From NCBI GenBank assembly GCA_945903555.1, contig CAMDOJ010000097.1, positions 1-6,501 of the forward strand: a DNA stretch of 6,501 nucleotides. The letters run 5' to 3'. Below, in pieces: positions 1 to 6,041 of the stretch. A program made the position numbers and the translations under genes. The notes under the pieces are model-generated. The model was given only the letters and a program-made list of their open reading frames with translations. It did no database searches and was not told the DNA's origin. Each line of letters begins with the position of its first letter. Position 1 is the stretch's first letter. This DNA comes from Chthoniobacter flavus (GTDB lineage: Bacteria; Verrucomicrobiota; Verrucomicrobiia; Chthoniobacterales; Terrimicrobiaceae).

Positions 1-18
1 AACAATATGCGCCAGAGT

Positions 19-37
19 GAATATTATGTCAATATTC
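19..37. repeat. perfect 7-bp inverted repeat
   Basis: GAATATT (19-25) and AATATTC (31-37) are exact reverse complements separated by ATGTC. The pair could be a protein-binding operator or a short hairpin. The right half sits inside a second inverted repeat, GTCAA (28-32) with TTGAC (41-45). As RNA stems the two would exclude each other. The repeats are seen directly; any role is unknown. Confidence 0.6.
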
Positions 38-45
38 GATTTGAC

Positions 46-59
46 GTATAAAGTATAAA
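46..59. repeat. tandem 7-bp direct repeat GTATAAA
   Basis: GTATAAA occurs twice back to back at 46-52 and 53-59. The second copy runs on into more A residues. It abuts the right arm of the GTCAA/TTGAC inverted repeat. It may be simple low-complexity AT-rich sequence or a pair of binding half-sites. Confidence 0.55.
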
Positions 60-98
60 AATCAATGCCTCCATGCGTCAACACTGATCAGAATTTTA

Positions 99-168
99 TC
101 CGTCGCAGTGGTAGAGCGGTCGGCTGTTAACCCATTGGCCGTAGGCTCGAATCCTACCTCAGGAGCCA
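99..168 (+). pseudogene. degraded tRNA-Asn (GTT anticodon) remnant
   Basis: The 3' part reads as a normal bacterial tRNA-Asn. The anticodon loop CTGTTAA is at 124-130 with anticodon GTT at 126-128. The T-stem GTAGG/CCTAC (141-145 with 153-157) is perfect, the 3' acceptor strand CTCAGGA is at 158-164, the discriminator base is G165, and CCA is encoded at 166-168. The 5' part is damaged. After TCC (99-101) only GTCG is found where the rest of the acceptor strand, the T8-A9 linker and most of the D-stem 5' strand should be. It is about five bases short, the acceptor stem cannot pair beyond its first three base pairs (apart from one isolated G-C), and GAGC (114-117) has no partner. The anticodon stem also has a C-C mismatch (121 with 133), and the T-loop begins with C (146) instead of the near-universal T54. 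I read this as a pseudogene or a copy left by recombination. A sequencing or assembly error in the 5' half cannot be excluded, but would not explain the other two defects. Confidence 0.7.
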
Positions 169-171
169 ATA

Positions 172-927
172 TCACATGGATAAAGGCCAATTCTTAGTTT
201 TCGTCAACCTTGCCCACGCTTTGAAAAACGCAATGGCGGTGTCTTTGAGAGCAGGGAGAACGCGCTCCGCCCCCTTCTTCAGTGCCTCGAGATCGACACC
301 CAGCGCCATGAGATCAGCAGCCGAATCGTCAACTAATTCCTCAAAAAGAGCCGCCGTCATTTCGATGTGAAATTGAAATGCGTAAGTGGCCCGCCCGTAT
401 CGGAAGGCCTGATTGGGCGTGAGGGCGCTTGAGGCCATGCACTCAGCGCCGACTGGAAGATCGAAAACATCGCCATGCCAATGCGCGGGATAAATCGGCG
501 ACGGCCAGGCCGACAGTAAGCGATCGCTGACGGCAGACGCGCTCATTGTCACAGGGAAAAACCCAAGCTCTCTTTGTTCGGCTCGGCAAACGTTGGCCCC
601 AAGCGCCATGGCGATGAGTTGTGCGCCAAGGCAAAGACCAAGCACAGGCTTGTCGGCCAAAATCGCTTTCCGCACGAGCTCGCGTTCCTCTTCCAGATAG
701 GGAAACTCCGCAATCTGGTAAGCACTCTGCCCTCCACCTCCTAGGGCAAGGGCGTCGAAACACCGCAGATCGACTGGAATTTCCTCGCCAAGGTAAGGAT
801 GCCGGATTTCCAATTCGACTCCTTCGGCCGACAAGGCATCCGCGAGCAGGCCGGGCTTGTCCACATCCCCATGCTGAATGAAGAGAACTTTTTTCACGAC
901 CCGACTTTGCGTCGGAATTCCCCGCAT
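172..927 (-). CDS. stand-alone class I glutamine amidotransferase (GMP synthase-like)
   Basis: This cytosolic enzyme of 251 residues probably releases ammonia from glutamine, or hydrolyses a related gamma-glutamyl substrate. The class I triad is visible: nucleophile Cys99 in GLCLGAQ (97-103), and His187 and Glu189 in FHIE (186-189). HWHGD at 149-153 is typical of GMP-synthase-like amidotransferases. No synthetase domain is fused and no acceptor enzyme lies next to it, so the substrate cannot be named. In place of the usual Gly-Gly-Pro of the oxyanion loop there is GGGGQS (63-68). The first possible start is the ATG at 927, directly after an in-frame TGA. GGAGG (complement of 941-945) lies 13 bases upstream, a strong but rather distant ribosome site. 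The family-like sequence begins only at KKVLFIQHG (12-20), so a GTG at 897 (Val11) is an alternative start. The gene is divergent from pdhA, and its stop is 3 bases from the tRNA-like 3' end. The fold is secure; the role is open. Confidence 0.82.
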   Translation of the reverse strand: MRGIPTQSRVVKKVLFIQHGDVDKPGLLADALSAEGVELEIRHPYLGEEIPVDLRCFDALALGGGGQSAYQIAEFPYLEEERELVRKAILADKPVLGLCLGAQLIAMALGANVCRAEQRELGFFPVTMSASAVSDRLLSAWPSPIYPAHWHGDVFDLPVGAECMASSALTPNQAFRYGRATYAFQFHIEMTAALFEELVDDSAADLMALGVDLEALKKGAERVLPALKDTAIAFFKAWARLTKTKNWPLSM

Positions 928-940
928 TCAAAAACAAAAT

Positions 941-945
941 CCTCC
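941..945 (-). promoter_or_regulatory. ribosome binding site of the amidotransferase gene
   Basis: The minus strand reads GGAGG here, 13 bases before the ATG at 927. A second purine run (GAGGAAG) lies just upstream. This is the only full Shine-Dalgarno core in front of any gene in the window. It supports the ATG at 927 over the GTG at 897, although the spacing is longer than the usual 5-9 bases. Confidence 0.5.
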
Positions 946-984
946 AACTTCCTCAAAAAAATATCCGATCTCCCTCATTTCTGA

Positions 985-993
985 ATTGCCAAT
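985..993. promoter_or_regulatory. ATTGCCAAT palindrome, possible -35 elements for both divergent genes
   Basis: ATTG and CAAT flank a single C in the middle of the divergent intergenic region. Read forward, TTGCCA (986-991) matches the sigma-70 -35 consensus at five of six bases, but the best -10 at normal spacing (TGAGAT, 1009-1014) is poor. Read on the minus strand, TTGGCA is an equally good -35 for the amidotransferase gene, again with only a weak -10. It may be a shared control point for the divergent pair, or chance. Confidence 0.25.
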
Positions 994-1025
994 AGCGGGC
1001 GCAATGAATGAGATTACACCGATTC

Positions 1026-1043
1026 GTTGGGCAGGAACCCAAC
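1026..1043 (+). promoter_or_regulatory. hairpin in the pdhA leader
   Basis: GTTGGG (1026-1031) pairs perfectly with CCCAAC (1038-1043) around the loop CAGGAA. The stem ends 22 bases before the pdhA ATG. The loop carries AGGA, a Shine-Dalgarno-like word, although it is too far upstream to serve the annotated start directly. No T-run follows at once (ATTTTTG comes about six bases later), so it is not a classical terminator. A leader structure influencing pdhA expression is possible. Confidence 0.35.
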
Positions 1044-1065
1044 CTCCGACATTTTTGAATAACCG

Positions 1066-2178
1066 ATGCCAAGAAATACACGTCCTATGATAAGCGTCAC
1101 TGAAGAAGAAGTTGCCATTGATCCTGCTGATTACGCGCAGGCAAAAATCAACAAATCGCTCAGCTCAAAAGATAAAATTGGACTCCTCCGCGAGATGCTC
1201 CGCATACGGCGTTTTGAGCAAGTATCGCTGAAGTTATACAATCAGGGTGTTATGGCCGGCTTCCTTCACCTCTACATCGGGCAGGAAGCGGTCGCCGTGG
1301 GCACTATCTCGATCATGGGAGACAACGATCACGTCATCACGGCCTATCGTGATCACGGTCACGCTCTAGCTGTCGGCATGGGCATGAATGAATGCATGGC
1401 CGAGCAATTAGGAAAGGCGACGGGATGCTCTCGAGGCAAAGGTGGCTCAATGCACTTCTTTGACCCTGATAAAAACTTTTGGGGCGGACACGGCATCGTT
1501 GGCGGCCAGACCCCGCTGGGCCTCGGGCTCGCCTACGGTCTCAAATACAAAGGACTCAAAGGTTCCTGCTTTTGCTACATGGGCGACGGCGCCGTGAATC
1601 AAGGCGCGTACCACGAATCGCTCAACATAGCCGCCCTTTGGAAACTCCCTGTCGTCTATGTGATCGAGAATAACAAATACTCGATGGGAACAACGATCGA
1701 CCGATCTTCTGCGATGAGAAATTGCCTCGCCGAACGCGCCGATGGATACGGCATCGTGTGGGATATCGCCAACGGCGAGGATCTCTATGAAGTCCGTGCC
1801 AAGGCCCAGAACGCTCTTGAGCGTGCCCACAAACACTCGTTGCCTACCGTTCTCGAGATCGACACCTACCGCTATTACGGCCACTCCGTTTCCGATGCCA
1901 ACGCCAAAAAATATCGCTCACCTGAGGAAATCGAGCGCCACAAGGCCCACCACGACCCGATCCATCTCTGGCAAAAACGCCTCGTTGACGAAGGTGTCAT
2001 GACAGACGAGGAAATCGAAAAACTCGACGAGAGCATCAAGAACGAAGTCAATGCCGCGGCTCAATTTGCCCTCGACAGCGAGTTCCCAGCTCCAGAAACG
2101 ATATTTGAAGATGTTTATTGGGAAGTGGACAACAACACAGCGGCTGGATCGACCGGTCGCCACTTCTTCGGGGATTAA
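1066..2178 (+). CDS. pdhA: pyruvate dehydrogenase E1 component, alpha subunit
   Basis: This 370-residue protein forms, with PdhB, the alpha2-beta2 thiamine diphosphate enzyme that decarboxylates pyruvate and acetylates the lipoyl group of E2. The thiamine diphosphate/Mg motif starts with GDG (173-175) and ends with ENN (201-203). Other E1-alpha landmarks are YRDHGHA (94-100), SRGKGGSMH (122-130), GHGIVGGQ (141-148) and the active-site loop RYYGHSVSD (269-277), with the expected His273. Length is normal for the family. The ATG at 1066 is the first start after an in-frame TAA (1060-1062). A second ATG at 1087 would remove only seven non-conserved residues and has AAGAAA about 10 bases upstream. 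Neither start has a true Shine-Dalgarno. It is the first gene of the plus-strand cluster, followed after 79 bases by pdhB. Acetoin or branched-chain E1-alpha proteins share these motifs, but the E2 and the ATP synthase neighbours favour central pyruvate metabolism. Confidence 0.92.
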   Translation: MPRNTRPMISVTEEEVAIDPADYAQAKINKSLSSKDKIGLLREMLRIRRFEQVSLKLYNQGVMAGFLHLYIGQEAVAVGTISIMGDNDHVITAYRDHGHALAVGMGMNECMAEQLGKATGCSRGKGGSMHFFDPDKNFWGGHGIVGGQTPLGLGLAYGLKYKGLKGSCFCYMGDGAVNQGAYHESLNIAALWKLPVVYVIENNKYSMGTTIDRSSAMRNCLAERADGYGIVWDIANGEDLYEVRAKAQNALERAHKHSLPTVLEIDTYRYYGHSVSDANAKKYRSPEEIERHKAHHDPIHLWQKRLVDEGVMTDEEIEKLDESIKNEVNAAAQFALDSEFPAPETIFEDVYWEVDNNTAAGSTGRHFFGD

Positions 2179-2257
2179 CCATCGCTTCCCAGTTCGCAAA
2201 GCACCATCCGCGCGCAAACGGACATCTCATTTTTCAAAAGATTTTTAATACTCGAAC

Positions 2258-3232
2258 ATGCCGCAAATAACCTACCGCAAAGCGATCAACGATGCCCTCG
2301 CCGAAGAGATCATCCGCGATGAAAATGTCGTCATCATCGGCGAGGAAGTGGCCCGCTACAACGGAGCCTACAAAGTCACCGAAGGTCTCTGGGAACGCTT
2401 CGGCGACAAGCGCGTGGTCGATACACCCATCAGTGAAGCCGGATTCATCGGCATGGGTGTAGGTGCGTCCATGCTGGGTATCCGCCCGGTCATGGAATTG
2501 ATGTTTTGGAGTTTTGCCTACGTCGCATGGGATCAAATCATCAACAATGCCGGCCAAGTTCGTTACATGAGCGGCGGCCGCATCCATTGCCCGATCGTGA
2601 TTCGCGGGCCTGCAAACGGAGGCACCGGTGTCGGCGCCACCCACTCCCACACGCCTGAAAATTTCATTGCGAACACACCCGGTCTCAAGGTCGTTTGCCC
2701 AGCAACCGCCTACGACGCGAAGGGCCTCATGAAGGCCGCCATCCGTGATAACGACCCCGTCTGCGTGATGGAGAATACCCTCCTCTACGGCGAGACATGG
2801 GAAGTTCCGGATGAAGAATACGTGATCCCTCTCGGTGTCGCGGACATCAAGCGCGAGGGCACCGACATTTCCTTCATCGCCCACGGACGTGCTGTGATCA
2901 CCGCCTTAAAGGCCGCCGAAATCCTCGCTGCCGAGCATGGCATTCAAGCGGAGGTTCTGGATTTGCGCTCGATCCGTCCGCTCGACGAAGAAGCCATCCT
3001 TAGGACAGTAGCAAAAACCCACCGCGTCGTGTTGGTGGATGAAAACAAGCCCTTCTGCGGCGTATCCGCTCAGATCGCAGCGATGATCCAGGAACAAGCC
3101 TTCGATGATCTCGACGCTCCAGTGCAGCGCGTCTGCTCGCTCGATGCCCCTGCCATTTACTCCCCTGCCTTGGAGAAGATCCAACTCCCAACACCGGAGC
3201 GTGTTGTTTACAAGGCGCTCCAAATTCTTTGA
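2258..3232 (+). CDS. pdhB: pyruvate dehydrogenase E1 component, beta subunit
   Basis: This 324-residue partner of PdhA completes the E1 heterotetramer and supplies the part of the active site that activates thiamine diphosphate. The N-terminal pyrimidine-binding domain shows GEEVARYNGAYKVTEGL (28-44) and DTPISEAGF (55-63). Glu60 in the latter corresponds to the glutamate that contacts the cofactor aminopyrimidine. Gly-rich GPANGGTGVGATHSH (117-131) places the histidines expected near the active site. The C-terminal transketolase-like domain, which mediates subunit and E2 contacts, carries DLRSIRPLD (235-243) and VDENKPFCG (260-268). Length is typical and the frame is intact. The 79-base gap after pdhA holds no recognisable gene or terminator, and only a T/A-rich stretch without a Shine-Dalgarno precedes the ATG. 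The stop is 30 bases before pdhC, consistent with one transcript. Confidence 0.93.
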   Translation: MPQITYRKAINDALAEEIIRDENVVIIGEEVARYNGAYKVTEGLWERFGDKRVVDTPISEAGFIGMGVGASMLGIRPVMELMFWSFAYVAWDQIINNAGQVRYMSGGRIHCPIVIRGPANGGTGVGATHSHTPENFIANTPGLKVVCPATAYDAKGLMKAAIRDNDPVCVMENTLLYGETWEVPDEEYVIPLGVADIKREGTDISFIAHGRAVITALKAAEILAAEHGIQAEVLDLRSIRPLDEEAILRTVAKTHRVVLVDENKPFCGVSAQIAAMIQEQAFDDLDAPVQRVCSLDAPAIYSPALEKIQLPTPERVVYKALQIL

Positions 3233-3262
3233 CCTATTTTTTAAAAGAGAAACCTACCCGAT

Positions 3263-4498
3263 ATGACTGAACTGAAAATGCCGAAACTGAGCGACACCAT
3301 GCTCGAAGGCACGCTTGTTAAATGGCACAAAAAAGTCGGCGATAAAATCTCCGTTGGCGATGTGATCGCTGATGTCGAAACCGATAAAGCGACGATGGAA
3401 ATGGAAGCCTTCGATGATGGCATACTCCACCAAATCGTAGTCCCCGAAGGCGGCATCATCAAGGTCGGCGAGTGCCTCGCTCTCATTGAAGGCGGCAAAC
3501 CGAACATCGAAAAAACTGAGCCTGCTGCTTCGCCTGTCAAAGTCACCTCAGCGATGGTCGCTCCCCTAGCTCCACTTTCCCCCAAGCCCAAGCCGAGACC
3601 AACCGTGGCCCGCGAAGGCTTAGGCGCCAAAGCCTCCCCGCTTGCTCGCAAAATGGCACTCGAACGTGGAGTCGATCTCTCCCGCATCACCGGCACCGGC
3701 CCGGGCGGCCGAATCGTCGCCGCCGACATCACACAACAAGGCACCTCATCGCCCCGCCCAGCCGCTGCTGCAGCGCCGCAACAAATCCCAGTTCTTTTCT
3801 CGGATGCGGACACCAAAACCCCGCTCTCCGGAATGCGCCGCACGATTGCGGAGCGCCTCCTGATCAGCAAAACGCAGATCCCGCATTTCTATCTTAACAT
3901 GGAAATCAATGCCGGGCCGCTCAGCGAACTTCGGAAGGAAATCAACGCCCATGCCGAGGCAACGGGCTCGCCCAAAATCACAATCAATGACTTTGTCCTC
4001 CTTGCGACCGCCCGCGCTGCTGCACTGCATCCTAAAGTTAACGCCGCCTTCGCTGGCGACTCGATCGTCCAATACGCCAGCGTCAATCTCTCCGTGGCCA
4101 TCGCCGTCGAAGACGGACTCATCACTCCCGTGATTCGAGACGCACACACCCGCTCACTGCGTGAGATCAGCTCGGCCGTGAAGGATCTTGCCATTCGTGC
4201 CCGCTCGAAAAAAATCAAACCCGAAGAGTATCAAGGCGGCACCATCACCATCTCAAACCTTGGGGCTTATGGAGTGGACAGCTTTTACGCGATCGTCAAT
4301 CCCCCACAGGCCACCATTCTGGCCGTAGGTGCTATCATGAAGAAACCCGTAGTGAACGATGCCAATCAAATTGTTGTCGGCCAAAGGATGAATATCTCGC
4401 TGAGTGGAGACCATCGCGTTGTCGATGGCGCCACCGGAGCCGAATTCCTAGCAACCATACGCAAGAGCCTCGAAGCCCCCGCCAGCCTTCTTTTGTAA
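3263..4498 (+). CDS. pdhC: dihydrolipoamide acetyltransferase, E2 of the pyruvate dehydrogenase complex
   Basis: This is the 411-residue core enzyme that moves the acetyl group from E1 to CoA. There is a single lipoyl domain at about 1-77, with the lipoylated Lys42 in ETDKATMEME (39-48). An Ala/Pro/Lys-rich linker follows (about 84-120), then a peripheral subunit-binding domain (about 124-156: SPLARKMALERGVDLSRI, then GTGPGGRI). A second Ala/Pro linker precedes the catalytic domain (about 186-411). The acetyltransferase signature SGDHRVVDG (381-389) contains His384 and Asp388, and DFVLLATARAAALHP (243-257) is also typical. One lipoyl domain together with a heterotetrameric E1 resembles the mitochondrial and alphaproteobacterial type rather than the E. 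coli type with three lipoyl domains. A weak AAGAGA (3245-3250) lies 12 bases before the ATG. No E3 gene follows, and atpD begins 89 bases downstream. Some genomes use the symbol aceF or pdhC for this gene. Confidence 0.93.
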   Translation: MTELKMPKLSDTMLEGTLVKWHKKVGDKISVGDVIADVETDKATMEMEAFDDGILHQIVVPEGGIIKVGECLALIEGGKPNIEKTEPAASPVKVTSAMVAPLAPLSPKPKPRPTVAREGLGAKASPLARKMALERGVDLSRITGTGPGGRIVAADITQQGTSSPRPAAAAAPQQIPVLFSDADTKTPLSGMRRTIAERLLISKTQIPHFYLNMEINAGPLSELRKEINAHAEATGSPKITINDFVLLATARAAALHPKVNAAFAGDSIVQYASVNLSVAIAVEDGLITPVIRDAHTRSLREISSAVKDLAIRARSKKIKPEEYQGGTITISNLGAYGVDSFYAIVNPPQATILAVGAIMKKPVVNDANQIVVGQRMNISLSGDHRVVDGATGAEFLATIRKSLEAPASLLL

Positions 4499-4587
4499 CG
4501 CAAAATAAAAGACAGGAAAAAACCTGTTGTCGTACCGCCGTTCGTCAGTTAGTAAACCTCCTCCCTTTTTATAGTTAATAATCACAC
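4499..4587 (+). promoter_or_regulatory. pdhC-atpD spacer with weak hairpin, pyrimidine tract and possible promoter
   Basis: ACAGG (4512-4516) pairs with CCTGT (4523-4527) across six A residues. The stem is only five base pairs and no T-run follows, so it is a poor terminator. CCTCCTCCC (4557-4565) leads into TTTTT, a pyrimidine-rich run. TTGTCG (4527-4532) and TAGTAA (4550-4555) are 17 bases apart and could be a weak sigma-70 promoter giving a short atpD leader. TATAGT at 4570-4575 is a better -10 word, but it would leave almost no leader. No Shine-Dalgarno precedes the atpD ATG. Either read-through from pdh or a separate weak promoter is possible. Confidence 0.3.
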
Positions 4588-6003
4588 ATGAATCCTAAAG
4601 GCAGAATCGTACAAGTTATCGGACCCGTTGTGGACGTCGAATTCCTCAACGCTGGTGGAGCTCTCCCAAAAATCTATGACGCGCTCGAGGTGAATTTCGA
4701 GACCGGCGGAGAACAAACCTGTCTCACCCTGGAAGTCCAGCAACACCTCGGTGAAAATTGGGTTCGTGCCATTGCCATGAGCTCGACCGAAGGCCTCGGC
4801 CGCGGCATGGAAGTCGCCGCGCTCGGCGCTCCTATTTCCGTCCCAGTTGGCGAAGGCGTTTTGGGCCGTATTTTCAACGTGACTGGTGATCCGACAGACG
4901 GACGAGGTCCCGTGCCACACGAGAAACGGTACCCCATTCACCGCAAGGCTCCTGCTCTTGTAGATCAAAACACTCAAGCCCAGATCCTCGAAACAGGCAT
5001 CAAGGTCATCGATCTTATCTGTCCCTTCACCAAGGGCGGAAAAGTCGGAGCCTTCGGTGGTGCCGGCGTCGGAAAGACCGTCGTCATCATGGAGCTCATC
5101 AATAACATTGCCAAAGGCCATGGCGGATATTCTGTTTTTGCCGGAGTGGGCGAGCGCACACGTGAAGGTAACGATCTCTACGCCGAAATGAGCGAATCCG
5201 GAGTTATTAACCAAAAAAATCTCTCCGAGTCCAAAGTAGCCTTGGTTTACGGTCAGATGAATGAGCCTCCCGGCGCCCGTCTGCGCGTGGCTCTCTCCGC
5301 CCTCTCGATGGCTGAGTATTTCCGTGATGAGAAAAACCAAGACGTTCTTCTTTTCATCGACAACATTTTCCGCTTCTCGCAAGCCGGAGCCGAAGTGTCG
5401 GCCCTCTTGGGACGAACACCGAGCGCCGTGGGATACCAGCCCACATTGGCGGCCGAGATGGGCAACCTACAAGAACGCATCACCTCGACCACCAAAGGAT
5501 CCATTACCTCGTTTCAGGCTGTTTACGTTCCTGCTGACGATTTGACTGATCCCGCGCCAGCGAACACGTTTGCCCACTTGGATTCGACCATCGTGCTTGA
5601 GCGTTCGATCGCCGAACTTGGTATCTACCCAGCCGTGGATCCATTGGCATCCACATCGAAAGCCCTTTCTCCCGACATCGTCGGCGAAGAGCATTACCAA
5701 GTCGCTTCGGGCGTTCAACGCATTCTCCAGCGCTACAAAGACCTGCAAGACATCATCGCCATTCTTGGCATGGACGAGCTTTCGCCCGACGACAAGATTC
5801 TTGTCTATCGTGCCCGTAAAATCCAGCGCTTCCTCTCGCAACCCTTTCACGTTGCCGAAATCTTCACCGGCACAAAGGGTGAATACGTCAGCACGGCCGA
5901 GACAATCCGTGGGTTCAAAGAAATCCTTGAAGGCAAACATGACGATGTGCCAGAGAGCAATTTCTACATGAAGGGCGGCATTGATATGGTCAAGGAGGGC
6001 TAA
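4588..6003 (+). CDS. atpD: F1F0 ATP synthase, subunit beta
   Basis: This 471-residue catalytic subunit of F1 synthesises or hydrolyses ATP at the alpha/beta interfaces on the cytoplasmic face of the membrane. The N-terminal beta-barrel (about 1-80) begins GRIVQVIGPVVDVEF. The P-loop GGAGVGKT is at 157-164 with Lys163, and the catalytic Glu189 lies in GVGERTREGNDLY (186-198). YGQMNEPPGAR is at 221-231, and the Walker B segment VLLFIDNIFRF (253-263) contains Asp258. The adenine-pocket tyrosine lies in IYPAVDPL (346-353). The C-terminal lever carries DELSPDD (396-402) in place of the common DELSEED. Length and frame are normal. The upstream neighbour is pdhC rather than atpG, so this is the downstream fragment of a split atp operon. 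The gene is followed after 38 bases by atpC, which encodes its F1 partner epsilon. Confidence 0.99.
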   Translation: MNPKGRIVQVIGPVVDVEFLNAGGALPKIYDALEVNFETGGEQTCLTLEVQQHLGENWVRAIAMSSTEGLGRGMEVAALGAPISVPVGEGVLGRIFNVTGDPTDGRGPVPHEKRYPIHRKAPALVDQNTQAQILETGIKVIDLICPFTKGGKVGAFGGAGVGKTVVIMELINNIAKGHGGYSVFAGVGERTREGNDLYAEMSESGVINQKNLSESKVALVYGQMNEPPGARLRVALSALSMAEYFRDEKNQDVLLFIDNIFRFSQAGAEVSALLGRTPSAVGYQPTLAAEMGNLQERITSTTKGSITSFQAVYVPADDLTDPAPANTFAHLDSTIVLERSIAELGIYPAVDPLASTSKALSPDIVGEEHYQVASGVQRILQRYKDLQDIIAILGMDELSPDDKILVYRARKIQRFLSQPFHVAEIFTGTKGEYVSTAETIRGFKEILEGKHDDVPESNFYMKGGIDMVKEG

Positions 6004-6041
6004 GCCTTCCGACCGTCATTCCCATTTCAAAATAAAATATC

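Larger units (their letters stand above)
1..98. other. AT-rich non-coding flank with short repeats
   Basis: No credible gene lies in this stretch. It is clearly more AT-rich than the coding DNA that follows. It holds two overlapping inverted repeats (19-37 and 26-47), a tandem direct repeat (46-59) and an 8-bp palindrome CTGATCAG at 84-91. A TTGACG at 41-46 resembles a -35 box, but no acceptable -10 lies 16-18 bases further on. The TATAAA words at 47-52 and 54-59 are too close to it. I therefore do not call a promoter for the tRNA-like sequence that follows. Confidence 0.5.

Noticed and set aside
41..59. TTGACG with TATAAA as a sigma-70 promoter for the tRNA-like sequence
   Set aside because: The spacing between the boxes is 0 or 7 bases instead of about 17, so they cannot work together as a standard promoter.
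99..168. Functional tRNA-Asn
   Set aside because: The D-stem lacks its 5' strand, the acceptor stem pairs at only four of seven positions, and two further conserved positions are changed. It should not fold or be processed normally.
2234..2884. Minus-strand open frame of about 216 codons opposite pdhB
   Set aside because: It is antisense to a highly conserved gene and has no recognisable domain or ribosome site. It is a shadow frame.
3241..3870. Minus-strand open frame of about 209 codons opposite pdhC
   Set aside because: It is Ser/Arg/Pro-rich translation of the complement of the Ala/Pro linker region, a typical artefact.
4511..4530. Hairpin ACAGG-A6-CCTGT as a Rho-independent terminator after pdhC
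   Set aside because: The stem is only five base pairs and no T-run follows. Predicted stability would be too low for efficient termination, so it is kept only as part of the spacer description.
4557..4565. CCTCCTCCC read on the minus strand as a strong Shine-Dalgarno (GGGAGGAGG)
   Set aside because: No ATG, GTG or TTG follows at a usable distance on the minus strand, and the downstream DNA there is the antisense of pdhC.
4582..5382. Long open frame on the minus strand opposite atpD (about 266 codons)
   Set aside because: It lies entirely antisense to a conserved gene, its product resembles no family I know, and it is explained by the codon bias of atpD read backwards.
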